From: Streptomyces hokutonensis
GTDB taxonomy: Bacteria > Actinomycetota > Actinomycetes > Streptomycetales > Streptomycetaceae
Direction: 5' to 3'
NCBI RefSeq assembly: GCF_000376565.1
Contig: NZ_BARG01000065.1
Coordinates: 39,063-103,062, forward strand
DNA: 64,000 nt
Below are positions 23,010 through 31,760 of this stretch, piece by piece (within the stretch, counting starts at the first letter, position 1; every line of letters begins with the position of its first letter). Position numbers and translations under genes: made by a program. The notes beneath the pieces are model-generated. The model made no database searches and had not been told where the DNA came from. It saw only the letters and a program-made list of their open reading frames with translations.

Positions 23010-23449
23010 CCGCCGACGTGTGACCGACGGCGCCGGGCATCGGCTCCGGTCCCGTTCCGAGCCCGATCCGGGCCCGGAACCGAGGCCCGGCCGGTGCCCG
23101 GCGTTCGACGTCTGACGGTCACTGCCTGGTGCTCAACGTCTGCCCGGTGGCGCCGGACCTCGGCTCGGGTCCCGATTCGAGGTCCGGTTCTGGTCTCGGC
23201 CGGGTCGGCTCGGGCCATGACTCCGATCCCCGGTCGGCCCCGGCCCGGAACCGCACCGGGGCCGTAGTCCAGGCACCGGCCGAAGCCCGGCGCCGTCGGT
23301 CTGCTCCACCCGTGGGTGGAGGTCGGTGGGGTCGGCGGATCCACCCACGATCCACCCTGGCGCCGATCTGCCGACCTGCGAATTTCCGTAGCTTCGAAGG
23401 CGTCGGCAGCGCTCGCCGCCGACATCCCCTTCCGCTCACGGAGGCTCTG
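23010..23449. other. GC-rich repetitive intergenic region
   Basis: This is 440 bp between parE and the membrane-protein operon. Two imperfect copies of a 33-bp segment, at about 23028-23061 and 23149-23181, share the pattern GGCGCCGG-CTCGGCTC-GGTCCCG-TTCGAG. No gene is supported. The operon promoter probably lies near 23390. Confidence 0.45.
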
Positions 23450-23974
23450 ATGTCCGGGCTCGTCAACGCGTTGGTGATCGTGGCCGTCGCCGCCCTGGTG
23501 ATCGTGCGACAGTTCGGCGCCCGTCAGATCGGGACCGACCGGCGCTGGTGGCTCCTCCCCGCCGTCCTCGCCGTCGTCGCCCTCCGCGAGCCCGGCCTGC
23601 TCGACGCTCACCACCACACCGGGTCGGCCCTCCTGCTCGGCGTCGAACTGCTCATCGGGCTGGCCACCGGAGCCGGCTGGGCCTGGACCACACGCCTGTG
23701 GGTGGAGACGGACGGTTCCGTGTGGAGCAAGAGCACCAAGGCGAGCGGGGGCGTCTGGATCGTCGGCATAGCCCTGCGCGTCGGTCTCTTCGCCCTGGGC
23801 GCGCTGATCGGTGTGCACCAGAACAGCTCCGCCCTGATGCTCGGTCTAGCGGCCACGCTGCTGGTCCGCTCCGGCGTCCTGGTCTGGCGGGCCCAGTCCC
23901 TCACCGGGACGTCCGGATCCGCCCCGGCGTACGGTTTCGGCATGGCGCCGCCCGCCCGGAAGGAGCGCGCGTGA
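23450..23974 (+). CDS. Membrane protein (DUF1453-like), first gene of a two-component operon
   Basis: The product is 174 aa with an ATG start and GGAGG 5 nt upstream. It has about five hydrophobic helices (LVNALVIVAVAALVIV, WLLPAVLAVVALR, ALLLGVELLIGLATGAGWAWT, VWIVGIALRVGLFALGALIG, ALMLGLAATLLVRSGVLVW). Its TGA overlaps the GTG of the kinase gene by 4 bp. It is probably a membrane partner, or a signal-input or response protein, for the following kinase. The DUF1453 assignment is from pattern memory. Confidence 0.75.
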   Translation: MSGLVNALVIVAVAALVIVRQFGARQIGTDRRWWLLPAVLAVVALREPGLLDAHHHTGSALLLGVELLIGLATGAGWAWTTRLWVETDGSVWSKSTKASGGVWIVGIALRVGLFALGALIGVHQNSSALMLGLAATLLVRSGVLVWRAQSLTGTSGSAPAYGFGMAPPARKERA

Positions 23975-25122
23975 CGGAGAACGCGTGGACGCGCTGGCCC
24001 TCGCGGGAGGCACTGAGCCGAGCGGGGGTCTCACGGCCCCGGCGCCTGCTCGCCTGGGCCGTCCGGCTACTGGTGCTCGGCGTGCTCCTGTGGGGCGCCT
24101 ACACCGGCCACCACCTCCACGGCTGGGCCCTCGTCGGCGGCATTGCCGGAATCCTCGTGACCGCGGCCCTCGCCTGGGGCTTCTGGCGCACCACTCTCGC
24201 CCACAGACTCTGGCCGTCGCTGGCCCTCATCGCCGCGCTCCTCGGAATCGCGATCGCGGGACAGGCGGCCGGCTTCACGGTCCCGGCCCTCGTCGTCTGG
24301 TGCGGATGCGCGGTCACCTCGCTGGAGCGGCTGCCCATCGCGGTCGCCCTGCCCGTGACATCGGTCTCCCTCGCGACCTTCGCCGCGGTCAACAACGACG
24401 TATGGCTGACCACCGCGGTCACGACGGCGGGGCTGGCCCTCGCCGGCTACACGCTCCGCCTCGACGCCGAGGCCCGGGGCAACGCGCAGCGGCTGCTCAC
24501 TCAGGAACGCATGGCCCGCGCGGCCGAGGCGGAGTCCGCCGCGCTGGCTGAGCGGGCCCGGATAGCCCGGGAGATCCACGACGTGCTGGCGCACAGCCTC
24601 TCGGCCCAGCTCGTGCACCTGGAGGCGGCCCGGCTGCTGATCGAGCGGGGCGCCGACCGGGAGACGATCCTCGAACGGGTCGTGGCGGCAAGGGGGATGG
24701 CCCGGGACGGCCTCGCCGAGACCCGGCAGGCACTGTCCGCGCTGCGGGGCGAGATGACCCCGCTGGAGGACTTCCTGACGGAGATCGTCGCTACGACGGC
24801 CGGTGCGCAGGTCACCGTTACGGGTGACCGGCGGCAGCTCCCGGCCGAGGCCTCGCAGGCCGTGCGCAGGGTCGCCCAGGAGGCCCTGACGAACGTCCGC
24901 AAGCATGCCCCGGGCGCCAAGGTGCTGCTTCGGCTGGAGTACGGCGAGCACGAAGTGAGGCTGGACGTACGGGACTCGGGCGGTTCGCCCGGCGAACTGA
25001 CCGGTGCGGGAGGTGGGTACGGTCTGCTGGGCATGCGGGAACGCGCCGAGTTGCTGGGCGGTTCACTGCGGGCCGGGCCGGAGGAGGAGGGATTCGTGGT
25101 GACGCTGAAGGTGCCCGCATGA
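23971..25122 (+). CDS. Sensor histidine kinase, NarL/DesK class
   Basis: The product is 383 aa from GTG 23971. The N-terminal about 165 residues form five or six membrane helices. A HisKA_3 dimerisation domain follows (ERARIAREIHDVLAHSLSAQLVHLEAARLLIERG; the phospho-His is in REIHDVLAH). The HATPase domain is short (EALTNVRKHAPGAKVLLRLEYGEHEVRLDVRDSGG, GGGYGLLGMRERAELLGGSL). There is no HAMP or PAS domain, so sensing is likely by the membrane helices. It overlaps both neighbours by 4 bp, so the three genes are translated as one operon. Confidence 0.9.
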   Translation: MTENAWTRWPSREALSRAGVSRPRRLLAWAVRLLVLGVLLWGAYTGHHLHGWALVGGIAGILVTAALAWGFWRTTLAHRLWPSLALIAALLGIAIAGQAAGFTVPALVVWCGCAVTSLERLPIAVALPVTSVSLATFAAVNNDVWLTTAVTTAGLALAGYTLRLDAEARGNAQRLLTQERMARAAEAESAALAERARIAREIHDVLAHSLSAQLVHLEAARLLIERGADRETILERVVAARGMARDGLAETRQALSALRGEMTPLEDFLTEIVATTAGAQVTVTGDRRQLPAEASQAVRRVAQEALTNVRKHAPGAKVLLRLEYGEHEVRLDVRDSGGSPGELTGAGGGYGLLGMRERAELLGGSLRAGPEEEGFVVTLKVPA

Positions 25123-25805
25123 CGGAGGAGGCCGTGAAGAGGCCCGCGCGGGTCGTGGTCGCGGACGACCAGACCGTCGTACGGGAAGGCATCGTCATGC
25201 TGCTGGGGCTGCTGCCCGGGATCGAGGTCGTCGGTGCCGCGGGCGACGGGGACGAGGCGGTGCGGCTCGTCGCCGAACTCGCCCCGGACGTGGTCCTGAT
25301 GGACCTGCGCATGCCCCGCTGCGACGGTGTCGAGGCGACCCGGCGGATCCGCGCGGAGCATCCCGGAACGCAGGTCGTCGTGCTCACGACCTTCGCGGAC
25401 GACGCGTCACTCTTCCCGGCGCTGCGCGCGGGGGCACGCGGCTACCTCACCAAGGACGCGGGCGGCGACGAGATCGTACGGGCCGTGGAGAGCGTGCTCT
25501 CCGGGGACGCCGGCCTGTCGCCGAGCATCCAACGGCGGCTGCTGGAACGCCTGTCGGACCCCGGGCCGCAGCCCCCGTCGGGTCCCGCCGAGCTGCCGGA
25601 CGGGCTCACCGCGCGGGAGACCGAGGTGCTGGTGCTGATCGCCGAGGGCCTGACCAACCAGGAGATCGCCCGCGAACTGCATGTCTCCACGGCGACCGTG
25701 AAGACCCACATCAACAACCTGTTCGCCAAGACGGGGCTCAAGGACCGTGCGCAGGCGGTGCGTTACGCCTACGGGAAGGGACTGGTGCGGCCACCAGCGG
25801 GTTGA
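25119..25805 (+). CDS. Response regulator, NarL/LuxR family
   Basis: The product is 228 aa. The receiver domain (RVVVADDQTVVREGIVMLL...VLMDLRMPRCDGVEATRR; phospho-acceptor D in MDLRM) is followed by a LuxR-type helix-turn-helix (LTARETEVLVLIAEGLTNQEIARELHVSTATVKTHINNLFAKTGLKDRAQAVRYA). ATG overlaps the kinase stop by 4 bp. It is the cognate partner of the upstream kinase; targets are unknown. Confidence 0.93.
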   Translation: MTEEAVKRPARVVVADDQTVVREGIVMLLGLLPGIEVVGAAGDGDEAVRLVAELAPDVVLMDLRMPRCDGVEATRRIRAEHPGTQVVVLTTFADDASLFPALRAGARGYLTKDAGGDEIVRAVESVLSGDAGLSPSIQRRLLERLSDPGPQPPSGPAELPDGLTARETEVLVLIAEGLTNQEIARELHVSTATVKTHINNLFAKTGLKDRAQAVRYAYGKGLVRPPAG

Positions 25806-25874
25806 GTCACCTGATGGGGTGAAGACCCAGGAGAAGAAGAGTCGGGGATCTTCCCGTTCTGTCCATCCTTGGGC

Positions 25875-26435
25875 ATGCAGTCAAGCAACGGTCGTCCCCG
25901 CGGTGGCGCGAGTGGTCACGAGGGTCCGGCCGACAACCACGAAGGTCATGACCCGACCCCCGCCGAGGCATCCGGAAAGGTGAGGTACCACGACCCGTGG
26001 TACGACGCACTCGCGTCCGGCTGGGGCGAGTTGGACGGCACGGGGGTGCCCGCTCCCGAGGTGCCGGCCGCGCGCAGGGAGGACGGGGGACCGGTGCTGC
26101 GGGCCGGGGACGTGTATCTCGACGTGCAGCGCAGTGCGGCCTTCCAGGAGGTGCGCAGCCGGTATCTGAGGTTCGTGGTGCCGGGCGTGATCGTCTTCCT
26201 CGCCTGGTACGTGGCGTACGTGGTGGCCGCGACGACCGCGCCCGGACTGATGGCCCGGCCCGTGGCGGGCGCCGTGAACGTGGGGATGGTCGCGGGGCTC
26301 GGGCAGTTCCTCACCACGTTCCTGCTGACCTGGGCGTACGCCCGCCATGCGCGGCTGCGCAGGGACCGGGCCGCGCTCGAACTGCGGTGGGACACCCAGG
26401 AACTGACGCGTGGTGCCCGAGGCGGTGTTCTGTGA
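25875..26435 (+). CDS. DUF485 membrane protein, partner of the solute symporter
   Basis: The product is 186 aa from ATG 25875; TTG 25869 is possible. After a hydrophilic N-terminus of about 75 residues comes the DUF485 core with two membrane helices (YLRFVVPGVIVFLAWYVAYVVAATTA and GAVNVGMVAGLGQFLTTFLLTWAYARHARLRRD). The partner protein is regularly encoded next to ActP-type symporters, and its stop overlaps the next start by 4 bp. It probably assists or stabilises the symporter. Confidence 0.87.
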   Translation: MQSSNGRPRGGASGHEGPADNHEGHDPTPAEASGKVRYHDPWYDALASGWGELDGTGVPAPEVPAARREDGGPVLRAGDVYLDVQRSAAFQEVRSRYLRFVVPGVIVFLAWYVAYVVAATTAPGLMARPVAGAVNVGMVAGLGQFLTTFLLTWAYARHARLRRDRAALELRWDTQELTRGARGGVL

Positions 26436-28024
26436 CCGGTAATCATCAGACGCTGGCGTTGCTGCTGTTCAGCGGGTTCGTCGCCGTCACCCTGGGGATC
26501 ACGACCTGGGTGAGCCGCAACCGCCACGGCTCCGCGGAGGAGTTCTACGCGGGCGGGCGCCTCTTCTCCCCCATGGAGAATGGTTTTGCCATCGCGGGCG
26601 ACTACATGTCGGCCGCCTCCTTCCTCGGCGTCACCGGACTCATCGCGCTGTACGGCTACGACGGCATGCTGTACGTGGTGGGCTTCCTCGTCGCCTGGCT
26701 GGTGGTGCTGTTCCTGGTCGCCGAACTGGTGCGCAACTGCGGGCGGTTCACGCTCGCCGACGTGGTCGCCGCGCGGATGAGCGAGCGGCCCGTGCGGATC
26801 GCGGCGGGAACTTCCTCGGTCACCGTGTCCGTTCTGTACTTGGTGGCACAGATGGTGGGCGCGGGCAGTCTGGTGTCACTGCTGCTGGGCGGGACGAGCC
26901 CGGCCGCGCGGGCGTGGACCGTCATCGGCGTCGGCGCGCTCATGGTGATCTATGTGTCGTTGGGAGGGATGCGGGCCACCACCTGGATCCAGATCGTCAA
27001 GGCGATCCTGCTGCTGAGCACCACCGTCGCACTGACGGTGCTGGTGCTGCTGCGCTTCCACGGCAACATCGACCAACTGCTGCTCACCGCGGCCGACCGC
27101 AGCGGTCACGGCCTGTTGTTCCTGGCGCCGGGGCTCAAGTACGGCGGCGACTGGACCGCGCGGTTCGACTTCATCAGCCTGGGCCTGGCACTCGTGCTGG
27201 GGACGGCCGGACTGCCGCACATCCTGTCCCGCTTCTACACCGTGCCGACCGCGCGGGCCGCGCGCCGTTCGGTGGTCTGGTCGATCGGGCTGGTCGGCGG
27301 CTTCTACCTGATGATGATCGTGCTCGGCTTCGCCGCGGTCGCCGTCGTCGGACCGGATGCCCTCAAGAAGTCGAACGCGGCGGGGAACACCGCGGTCCCG
27401 CTGCTGGCACTCGACCTGGGCGGCGGCGCCGACTCCACGGGCGGCACGGTCCTGTTCGCGATCGTCGCCGCCGTGGCCTTCGCCACGATCCTCGCGGTGG
27501 TCGCCGGGATCACCCTGGCCTCCTCGGCCTCCGTGGCCCACGACCTCTACGCCTCGCTGCGACGCCGGCGTGCCAAGCCGTACAGCGAGGTCGCGGTGGC
27601 GCGGACGGCGGCGGTCGGCATCGGGGTGATCGCGATCGCGCTGGGTCTGCTCGCCAGGGACCTCAACGTCGCTTTCCTGGTGGGCCTCGCCTTCGCGGTC
27701 GCCGCCTCCGCGAACCTCCCGGTGCTGCTCTACTCCCTGTTCTGGCGCGGTTTCACCACCCGCGGCGCCGTCTGGGCCGTATACGGCGGACTGATTCCCG
27801 CGCTGGCCCTCGTGCTGTTGTCACCGGTCGTGTCGGGCAGCCCCGATTCACTGTTCCCGGGCGTCGACTTCCAGTTCTTCCCGCTTCAGAACCCCGGCCT
27901 CGTCTCGATCCCGCTGGGCTTCCTGGCCGGTTGGCTCGGCACAGTCACCTCGCCGGAGATCCCGGACGAGGCCAAACACGCGGAGACCGAGGTACGGGCA
28001 CTGACGGGGGCGGGGGCCGTGTAG
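26432..28024 (+). CDS. Solute:sodium symporter, cation/acetate (ActP) type
   Basis: The product is 530 aa from GTG 26432, with about 13 TM helices. The SSS-family signatures are visible: GRLFSPMENGFAIAGDYMSAASFLGVTGLIALYGYDG near the N-terminus, then LADVVAARMSERPVRIAAGTSSV, and GTAGLPHILSRFYTVPTARAARRSVVW. It most likely takes up acetate or a related monocarboxylate with Na+ or H+. It is translationally coupled to the DUF485 protein. It is convergent with a CitB-type response regulator gene only 50 bp away, which fits control of organic-acid uptake by that regulator (inference). Confidence 0.88.
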   Translation: MTGNHQTLALLLFSGFVAVTLGITTWVSRNRHGSAEEFYAGGRLFSPMENGFAIAGDYMSAASFLGVTGLIALYGYDGMLYVVGFLVAWLVVLFLVAELVRNCGRFTLADVVAARMSERPVRIAAGTSSVTVSVLYLVAQMVGAGSLVSLLLGGTSPAARAWTVIGVGALMVIYVSLGGMRATTWIQIVKAILLLSTTVALTVLVLLRFHGNIDQLLLTAADRSGHGLLFLAPGLKYGGDWTARFDFISLGLALVLGTAGLPHILSRFYTVPTARAARRSVVWSIGLVGGFYLMMIVLGFAAVAVVGPDALKKSNAAGNTAVPLLALDLGGGADSTGGTVLFAIVAAVAFATILAVVAGITLASSASVAHDLYASLRRRRAKPYSEVAVARTAAVGIGVIAIALGLLARDLNVAFLVGLAFAVAASANLPVLLYSLFWRGFTTRGAVWAVYGGLIPALALVLLSPVVSGSPDSLFPGVDFQFFPLQNPGLVSIPLGFLAGWLGTVTSPEIPDEAKHAETEVRALTGAGAV

Positions 28025-28074
28025 CCGGGGCGCCCACCACCGTCGTACGGGAAGCCGCTGCCGACTCCACGCGG

Positions 28075-28767
28075 CTACGGCGCCACCCAGGCGTAGCGGT
28101 GTTCGGGGCGGCCCGTGTCGCCGTACTTGAGGGAGAGGCGGAGGCGGCCCGCCTGTTCCAGGTGGCGGAGGTAGCGCTGTGCCGTGGAGCGGCTCAGGCC
28201 GGTCTCGGCGGCGACCTCATGGGCCGAGAGCGGGTGGCCGGCACGGTGCAGGACGCCGCAGATCAGGTCGGTGGTCGGTTCCGAGTGGCCGCTCGGCAGG
28301 CCGGGGGAGGCCGGCGCGGTGGTCGTGCGCAGGGCGCCGAAGATGCGGTCGACCTGCTCCTGGCCGGCGATGCCGCGCCCGCCGACGCGGTCGACGGTCC
28401 GGCGCAGGGCGGCGTACGAGTCCAGGCGGGTGCGCAGCGCGGCGAAGGTGAACGGCTTGACCAGGTAGTGCAGGGCGCCCAGGCGCATCGCCCGCTGCAC
28501 CGTCGTCACATCGCTGGCCGCCGTGATCATGATGACGTCGGTCGTGTGGCCCTGCTGCCGCATGCGGTGGACGAGTTCGAGACCCGTCTGGTCGGGCAGG
28601 TAGTGGTCGAGCAGTACGAGGTCGATGGCTCCGCGTTCCACGGTGGCCAGCGCCTGCGCAGCGCTGTGTGCGCGGGCGGCGACCCGGAAACCGGGAACCT
28701 TTCCCACGTACTTCGCGTTGATCTCGGCGACGCGGAAGTCGTCGTCCACGACCATGACGTCAATCAT
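28075..28767 (-). CDS. Response regulator of the CitB/DcuR type, orphan
   Basis: The product is 230 aa. The receiver is MIDVMVVDDDFRVAEINAKYV with phospho-Asp in LVLLDHYLPDQTGLELV. The output is a helix-turn-helix (ICGVLHRAGHPLSAHEVAAETGLSRSTAQRYLRHLEQAGRLRLSLKYGDTGRPEHRY). ATG with GAGGAAAGAGG upstream. It is a clear paralogue of the regulator at 31761-32441, similar over the full length and with near-identical tails. It has no kinase gene beside it; the nearest candidate is the CitA-type kinase at 32438-34108. It is divergent from the ABC importer. Confidence 0.9.
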   Translation of the reverse strand: MIDVMVVDDDFRVAEINAKYVGKVPGFRVAARAHSAAQALATVERGAIDLVLLDHYLPDQTGLELVHRMRQQGHTTDVIMITAASDVTTVQRAMRLGALHYLVKPFTFAALRTRLDSYAALRRTVDRVGGRGIAGQEQVDRIFGALRTTTAPASPGLPSGHSEPTTDLICGVLHRAGHPLSAHEVAAETGLSRSTAQRYLRHLEQAGRLRLSLKYGDTGRPEHRYAWVAP

Positions 28768-28829
28768 TGGGCCTCTTTCCTCAAGGCCAGGCGAGCGTTA
28801 AGCCCGTGTTTCGGCTCCGCAGTTGTAGC

Positions 28830-28868
28830 GCGAGCAAAACGAGCACAACAGGCTCTTGCGAGCAAAAG
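28830..28868. promoter_or_regulatory. Three direct repeats CGAGCAMAA between ABC importer and response regulator
   Basis: CGAGCAAAAC (28831-28840), CGAGCACAAC (28840-28849) and CGAGCAAAAG (28859-28868) lie in the 159-bp divergent region. CitB-type regulators commonly bind AT-rich direct repeats. The last copy is also part of the 10-bp palindrome TTGC-GA-GCAA. Binding by either of the two paralogous regulators is an inference. Confidence 0.5.
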
Positions 28869-28926
28869 AACGGCTTGCGCCCAGAAGACTCCTGTTGTGG
28901 TCCGGGCCACATCTACGGTCCCGGCC

Positions 28927-29742
28927 ATGAGCGCAGACACCAGCCCCGCCATCGAGCTGCGGGGCGCGAGCAAGACCTTCAGGACCCCGTCGGGGGGTCT
29001 GCACACGGCCGTACGGGGGCTTGATCTCACCGTAGGGCGTGGCGAGTTCGTGGCGGTCGTCGGCCCCACGGGCTGCGGCAAGTCGACCACGCTGACCCTC
29101 GTCAGCGGGCTGGAAGAGCCCTCCGAGGGCGATGTGCTGGTGGCCGGGGAGCCGGTCTCCGGCGTCGGCGACAAGGTCGGTTTCGTCTTCCAGCAGGACG
29201 CCACCTTCCCCTGGCGCACGGTCCTCTCCAACGTCATGGCGGGCCCGCGCTTCCGCGGCGTACCGAAGGCCGAGGCCAAGGCGAAGGCGCGTGAGTGGCT
29301 GGCCCGGGTCGGGCTCTCCGCCTTCGAGGACCGCTATCCGCACCAGCTGTCCGGCGGTATGCGCAAGCGCGTCGCGCTCGCCGCGACCTTCGTCAACGAC
29401 CCCGAGATCCTGCTGATGGACGAGCCGTTCTCGGCGCTCGACGTGCAGACCAGGGCGCTGATGTCGGACGAGCTCCTGGAGCTGTGGGAGGGCACCGGCG
29501 CCTCGGTCGTCTTCGTCACCCACGACCTGGAGGAGTCCATCGCGCTGGCCGACAAGGTCGTCGTGATGACCGCCGGGCCCGCCACCGTGAAGCAGGTCTT
29601 CGACATCGACCTGCCGCGGCCCCGCAAGGTCGAATCCGTGCGCCTGGAGCCGCGGTTCATCGAGATCTACCGCGAGATCTGGGAGTCCCTCGGCGAAGAG
29701 GTCCGCATCACGCGCGAGAGGGGTGCGGCCAATGTCGCCTGA
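28927..29742 (+). CDS. ABC importer ATPase (nitrate/sulfonate/taurine family)
   Basis: The product is 271 aa from ATG 28927. Walker A is GPTGCGKSTT (about residues 45-54), the Q-loop is VFQQDATFPWRTV, the signature is LSGGMRKRVALA, Walker B is EILLMDEPFSAL, and the H-loop is VFVTHDLEES. The family is SsuB/TauB/NrtD-like, which pairs with an SsuC-type permease and a periplasmic-type binding protein, both encoded directly downstream. Confidence 0.92.
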   Translation: MSADTSPAIELRGASKTFRTPSGGLHTAVRGLDLTVGRGEFVAVVGPTGCGKSTTLTLVSGLEEPSEGDVLVAGEPVSGVGDKVGFVFQQDATFPWRTVLSNVMAGPRFRGVPKAEAKAKAREWLARVGLSAFEDRYPHQLSGGMRKRVALAATFVNDPEILLMDEPFSALDVQTRALMSDELLELWEGTGASVVFVTHDLEESIALADKVVVMTAGPATVKQVFDIDLPRPRKVESVRLEPRFIEIYREIWESLGEEVRITRERGAANVA

Positions 29743-30610
29743 CGTCATACCCGAGGACCGGGTCGTGCCGACCGCGGCCGAGCCCGGCGGCAAGACGGAC
29801 CGCGCCTATTCACGCGCGCGTGCCGCCCGTAAACGCAAGCTCGGTGTCGGGGCGGCGAGAGTGCTGCTCCTGGTTGCCGTGCTCGGTCTGTGGGAGGCGC
29901 TCTCCCGGGCCAAGGTCATCGATCCGTTCAACTTCTCGATGCCGTCGAAGATCTGGGACCAGATCTACACCTGGGTGATGCACGGGACCGCGCTCGGCTC
30001 CCTGGGGGAGCAGATCTGGTTCACGCTCCAGGAGGCGCTGCTGGGCTGGATCATCGGTGTCATCGCCGGCGTCGTGTTCGGTATCGCTCTGGGGCGGATC
30101 ACCTTGCTCGCCGACATCCTTGGTCCATACATCAAGGTGCTCAACTCCATACCGAGGATCGTCCTCGCTCCGATCTTCGTGATCTGGTTCGGGCTCGGAC
30201 CGGCCTCCAAGGTCGCGTCGGCCGTCGTGCTCGTCTTCTTCCCGGTGTTCTTCAACGCCTTCCAGGGCGCCCGCGAGGTCGACCGCAACCTGGTCGCCAA
30301 CGCCCGCATCCTCGGCGCGAGCGACCGCAGGGTGACCCTTCAGGTGGTCATCCCGTCCGCCACCTCCTGGATCTTCACCAGCCTCCACGTCAGCTTCGGC
30401 TTCGCCCTCATCGGCGCGATCGTCGGCGAGTACATCGGCGCGACCAAGGGCATCGGCCTGCTCGTCGCGCAGTCCCAGGGCACTTTCAACGCGGCCGGTG
30501 TGTACGCCGCGATGGTGATCCTCGCGGTCGTCGCCCTCGTGGCCGAAGGGCTGCTCACCTTCGCCGAGAACCGCATCTTCCGCTGGAAGCCGTCGGGCTC
30601 CGACAGCTGA
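29732..30610 (+). CDS. ABC importer permease (SsuC/TauC type)
   Basis: The product is 292 aa from ATG 29732, which overlaps the ATPase gene by 11 bp. GAGAGGGG lies about 8 nt upstream; GTG 29723 is too close to that site. There are six hydrophobic segments. The EAA motif region is NARILGASDRRVTLQVVIPSATSWIFTSLHVSFGFALIGAIVGEYIG, and the C-terminus ends in ENRIFRWKPSG. It is translationally coupled to the ATPase. Confidence 0.92.
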   Translation: MSPDVIPEDRVVPTAAEPGGKTDRAYSRARAARKRKLGVGAARVLLLVAVLGLWEALSRAKVIDPFNFSMPSKIWDQIYTWVMHGTALGSLGEQIWFTLQEALLGWIIGVIAGVVFGIALGRITLLADILGPYIKVLNSIPRIVLAPIFVIWFGLGPASKVASAVVLVFFPVFFNAFQGAREVDRNLVANARILGASDRRVTLQVVIPSATSWIFTSLHVSFGFALIGAIVGEYIGATKGIGLLVAQSQGTFNAAGVYAAMVILAVVALVAEGLLTFAENRIFRWKPSGSDS

Positions 30611-30685
30611 ACGGCCCCTCCTGGGGCCCCTGTCGAAGAGCTCCCTTCCTCTCCTCCCCGCACCCTCACAAGGACGTGAACCGCC

Positions 30686-31747
30686 ATGCGCAAGACCGCC
30701 AGATACGCAGCCCTGGCCGCCTCGGGCCTGCTCGCCCTCTCCTCGCTCACCGCCTGCGCCAACGACGCGGCCAGTACCGCCTCCACCGGCTCCGGCGCCA
30801 AGGGCGACGGCAAGGGCGAGAAGGTCAAGATCATGGTCGGTGGCCTGGACAAGGTCATCTACCTGCCCGCGATGCTCACCCAGCGGCTCGGCTACTTCGA
30901 CGCCGAGGGCCTCGACGTGGAGCTGCTGAGCGAACCGGCCGGCGTCCAGGCCGAGACCGCGCTCGTCTCCGGGCAGGTCCAGGGAGCCGTCGGCTTCTAC
31001 GACCACACGCTCGACCTGCAGGTCAAGGGCAAGTCGGTCGAGTCCGTGGTGCAGTTCTCGCAGGCGCCCGGCGAGGTGGAGGTCGTGTCCACCAAGGCGG
31101 CCGGGAAGGTCAAGTCGGCCAAGGACTTCAAGGGCAAGAAGCTCGGCGTGACCGGCCTCGGCTCCTCCACCGACTTCCTCACCAAGTACCTCGCCGTCAA
31201 GAACGGCGTCAACGTCAGCGAGTTCACCCCGGTCGCCGTGGGCGCGGGACCGACCTTCGTCGCCGCGCTCCAGCAGGGCTCCATCGACGCCGGCATGACG
31301 ACCGACCCGACCGTCGCGACGATCCTCGACAAGAAGGCCGGCACGATCCTCGTCGACATGCGGACGCCCGAGGGATCGCAGGCGGCGCTCGGCGGGCCGT
31401 ACCCCTCGTCAAGTCTGTACATGCAGACGGACTGGGTGAACAGCCACAAGTCCACTGTGCAGAAGATGGTCAATGCATTCGTCAAGACGCTCAAGTGGAT
31501 GTCCACGCACAGCGCCACCGAGATCGCCGACAAGATGCCCGCCGACTACTCCCAGGGCAACAAGACCCTCTACGCCGACGCGATCAAGAGCACGCTGCCG
31601 ATGTTCACCAAGGACGGCGTGATGCCGGCCAACGGCCCGGAGACCGTCGAGAAGGTGCTCAAGGCGTTCAACCCCACCATCAAGAACGCCGACGTGGACC
31701 TCGACAAGACGTACACGACCGAGTTCGTGAAGAACGCGACAGGCTGA
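30686..31747 (+). CDS. ABC importer solute-binding lipoprotein (NMT1/SsuA-like)
   Basis: The product is 353 aa. It has a lipoprotein signal peptide with lipobox LTAC (Cys at about residue 25). The NMT1/SsuA-like fold follows (KVKIMVGGLDKVIYLPAMLTQRLGYFDAEGLDVELLSEPAGVQAETALVSGQVQGAVG). It completes the importer operon 75 bp after the permease. The ligand is not predictable; sulfonates, thiamine precursors and aromatic or aliphatic acids are all handled by this family. CitB-type regulators on both sides favour an organic acid (inference). Confidence 0.9.
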   Translation: MRKTARYAALAASGLLALSSLTACANDAASTASTGSGAKGDGKGEKVKIMVGGLDKVIYLPAMLTQRLGYFDAEGLDVELLSEPAGVQAETALVSGQVQGAVGFYDHTLDLQVKGKSVESVVQFSQAPGEVEVVSTKAAGKVKSAKDFKGKKLGVTGLGSSTDFLTKYLAVKNGVNVSEFTPVAVGAGPTFVAALQQGSIDAGMTTDPTVATILDKKAGTILVDMRTPEGSQAALGGPYPSSSLYMQTDWVNSHKSTVQKMVNAFVKTLKWMSTHSATEIADKMPADYSQGNKTLYADAIKSTLPMFTKDGVMPANGPETVEKVLKAFNPTIKNADVDLDKTYTTEFVKNATG

Positions 31748-31760
31748 CCGGCCGTGCCTC

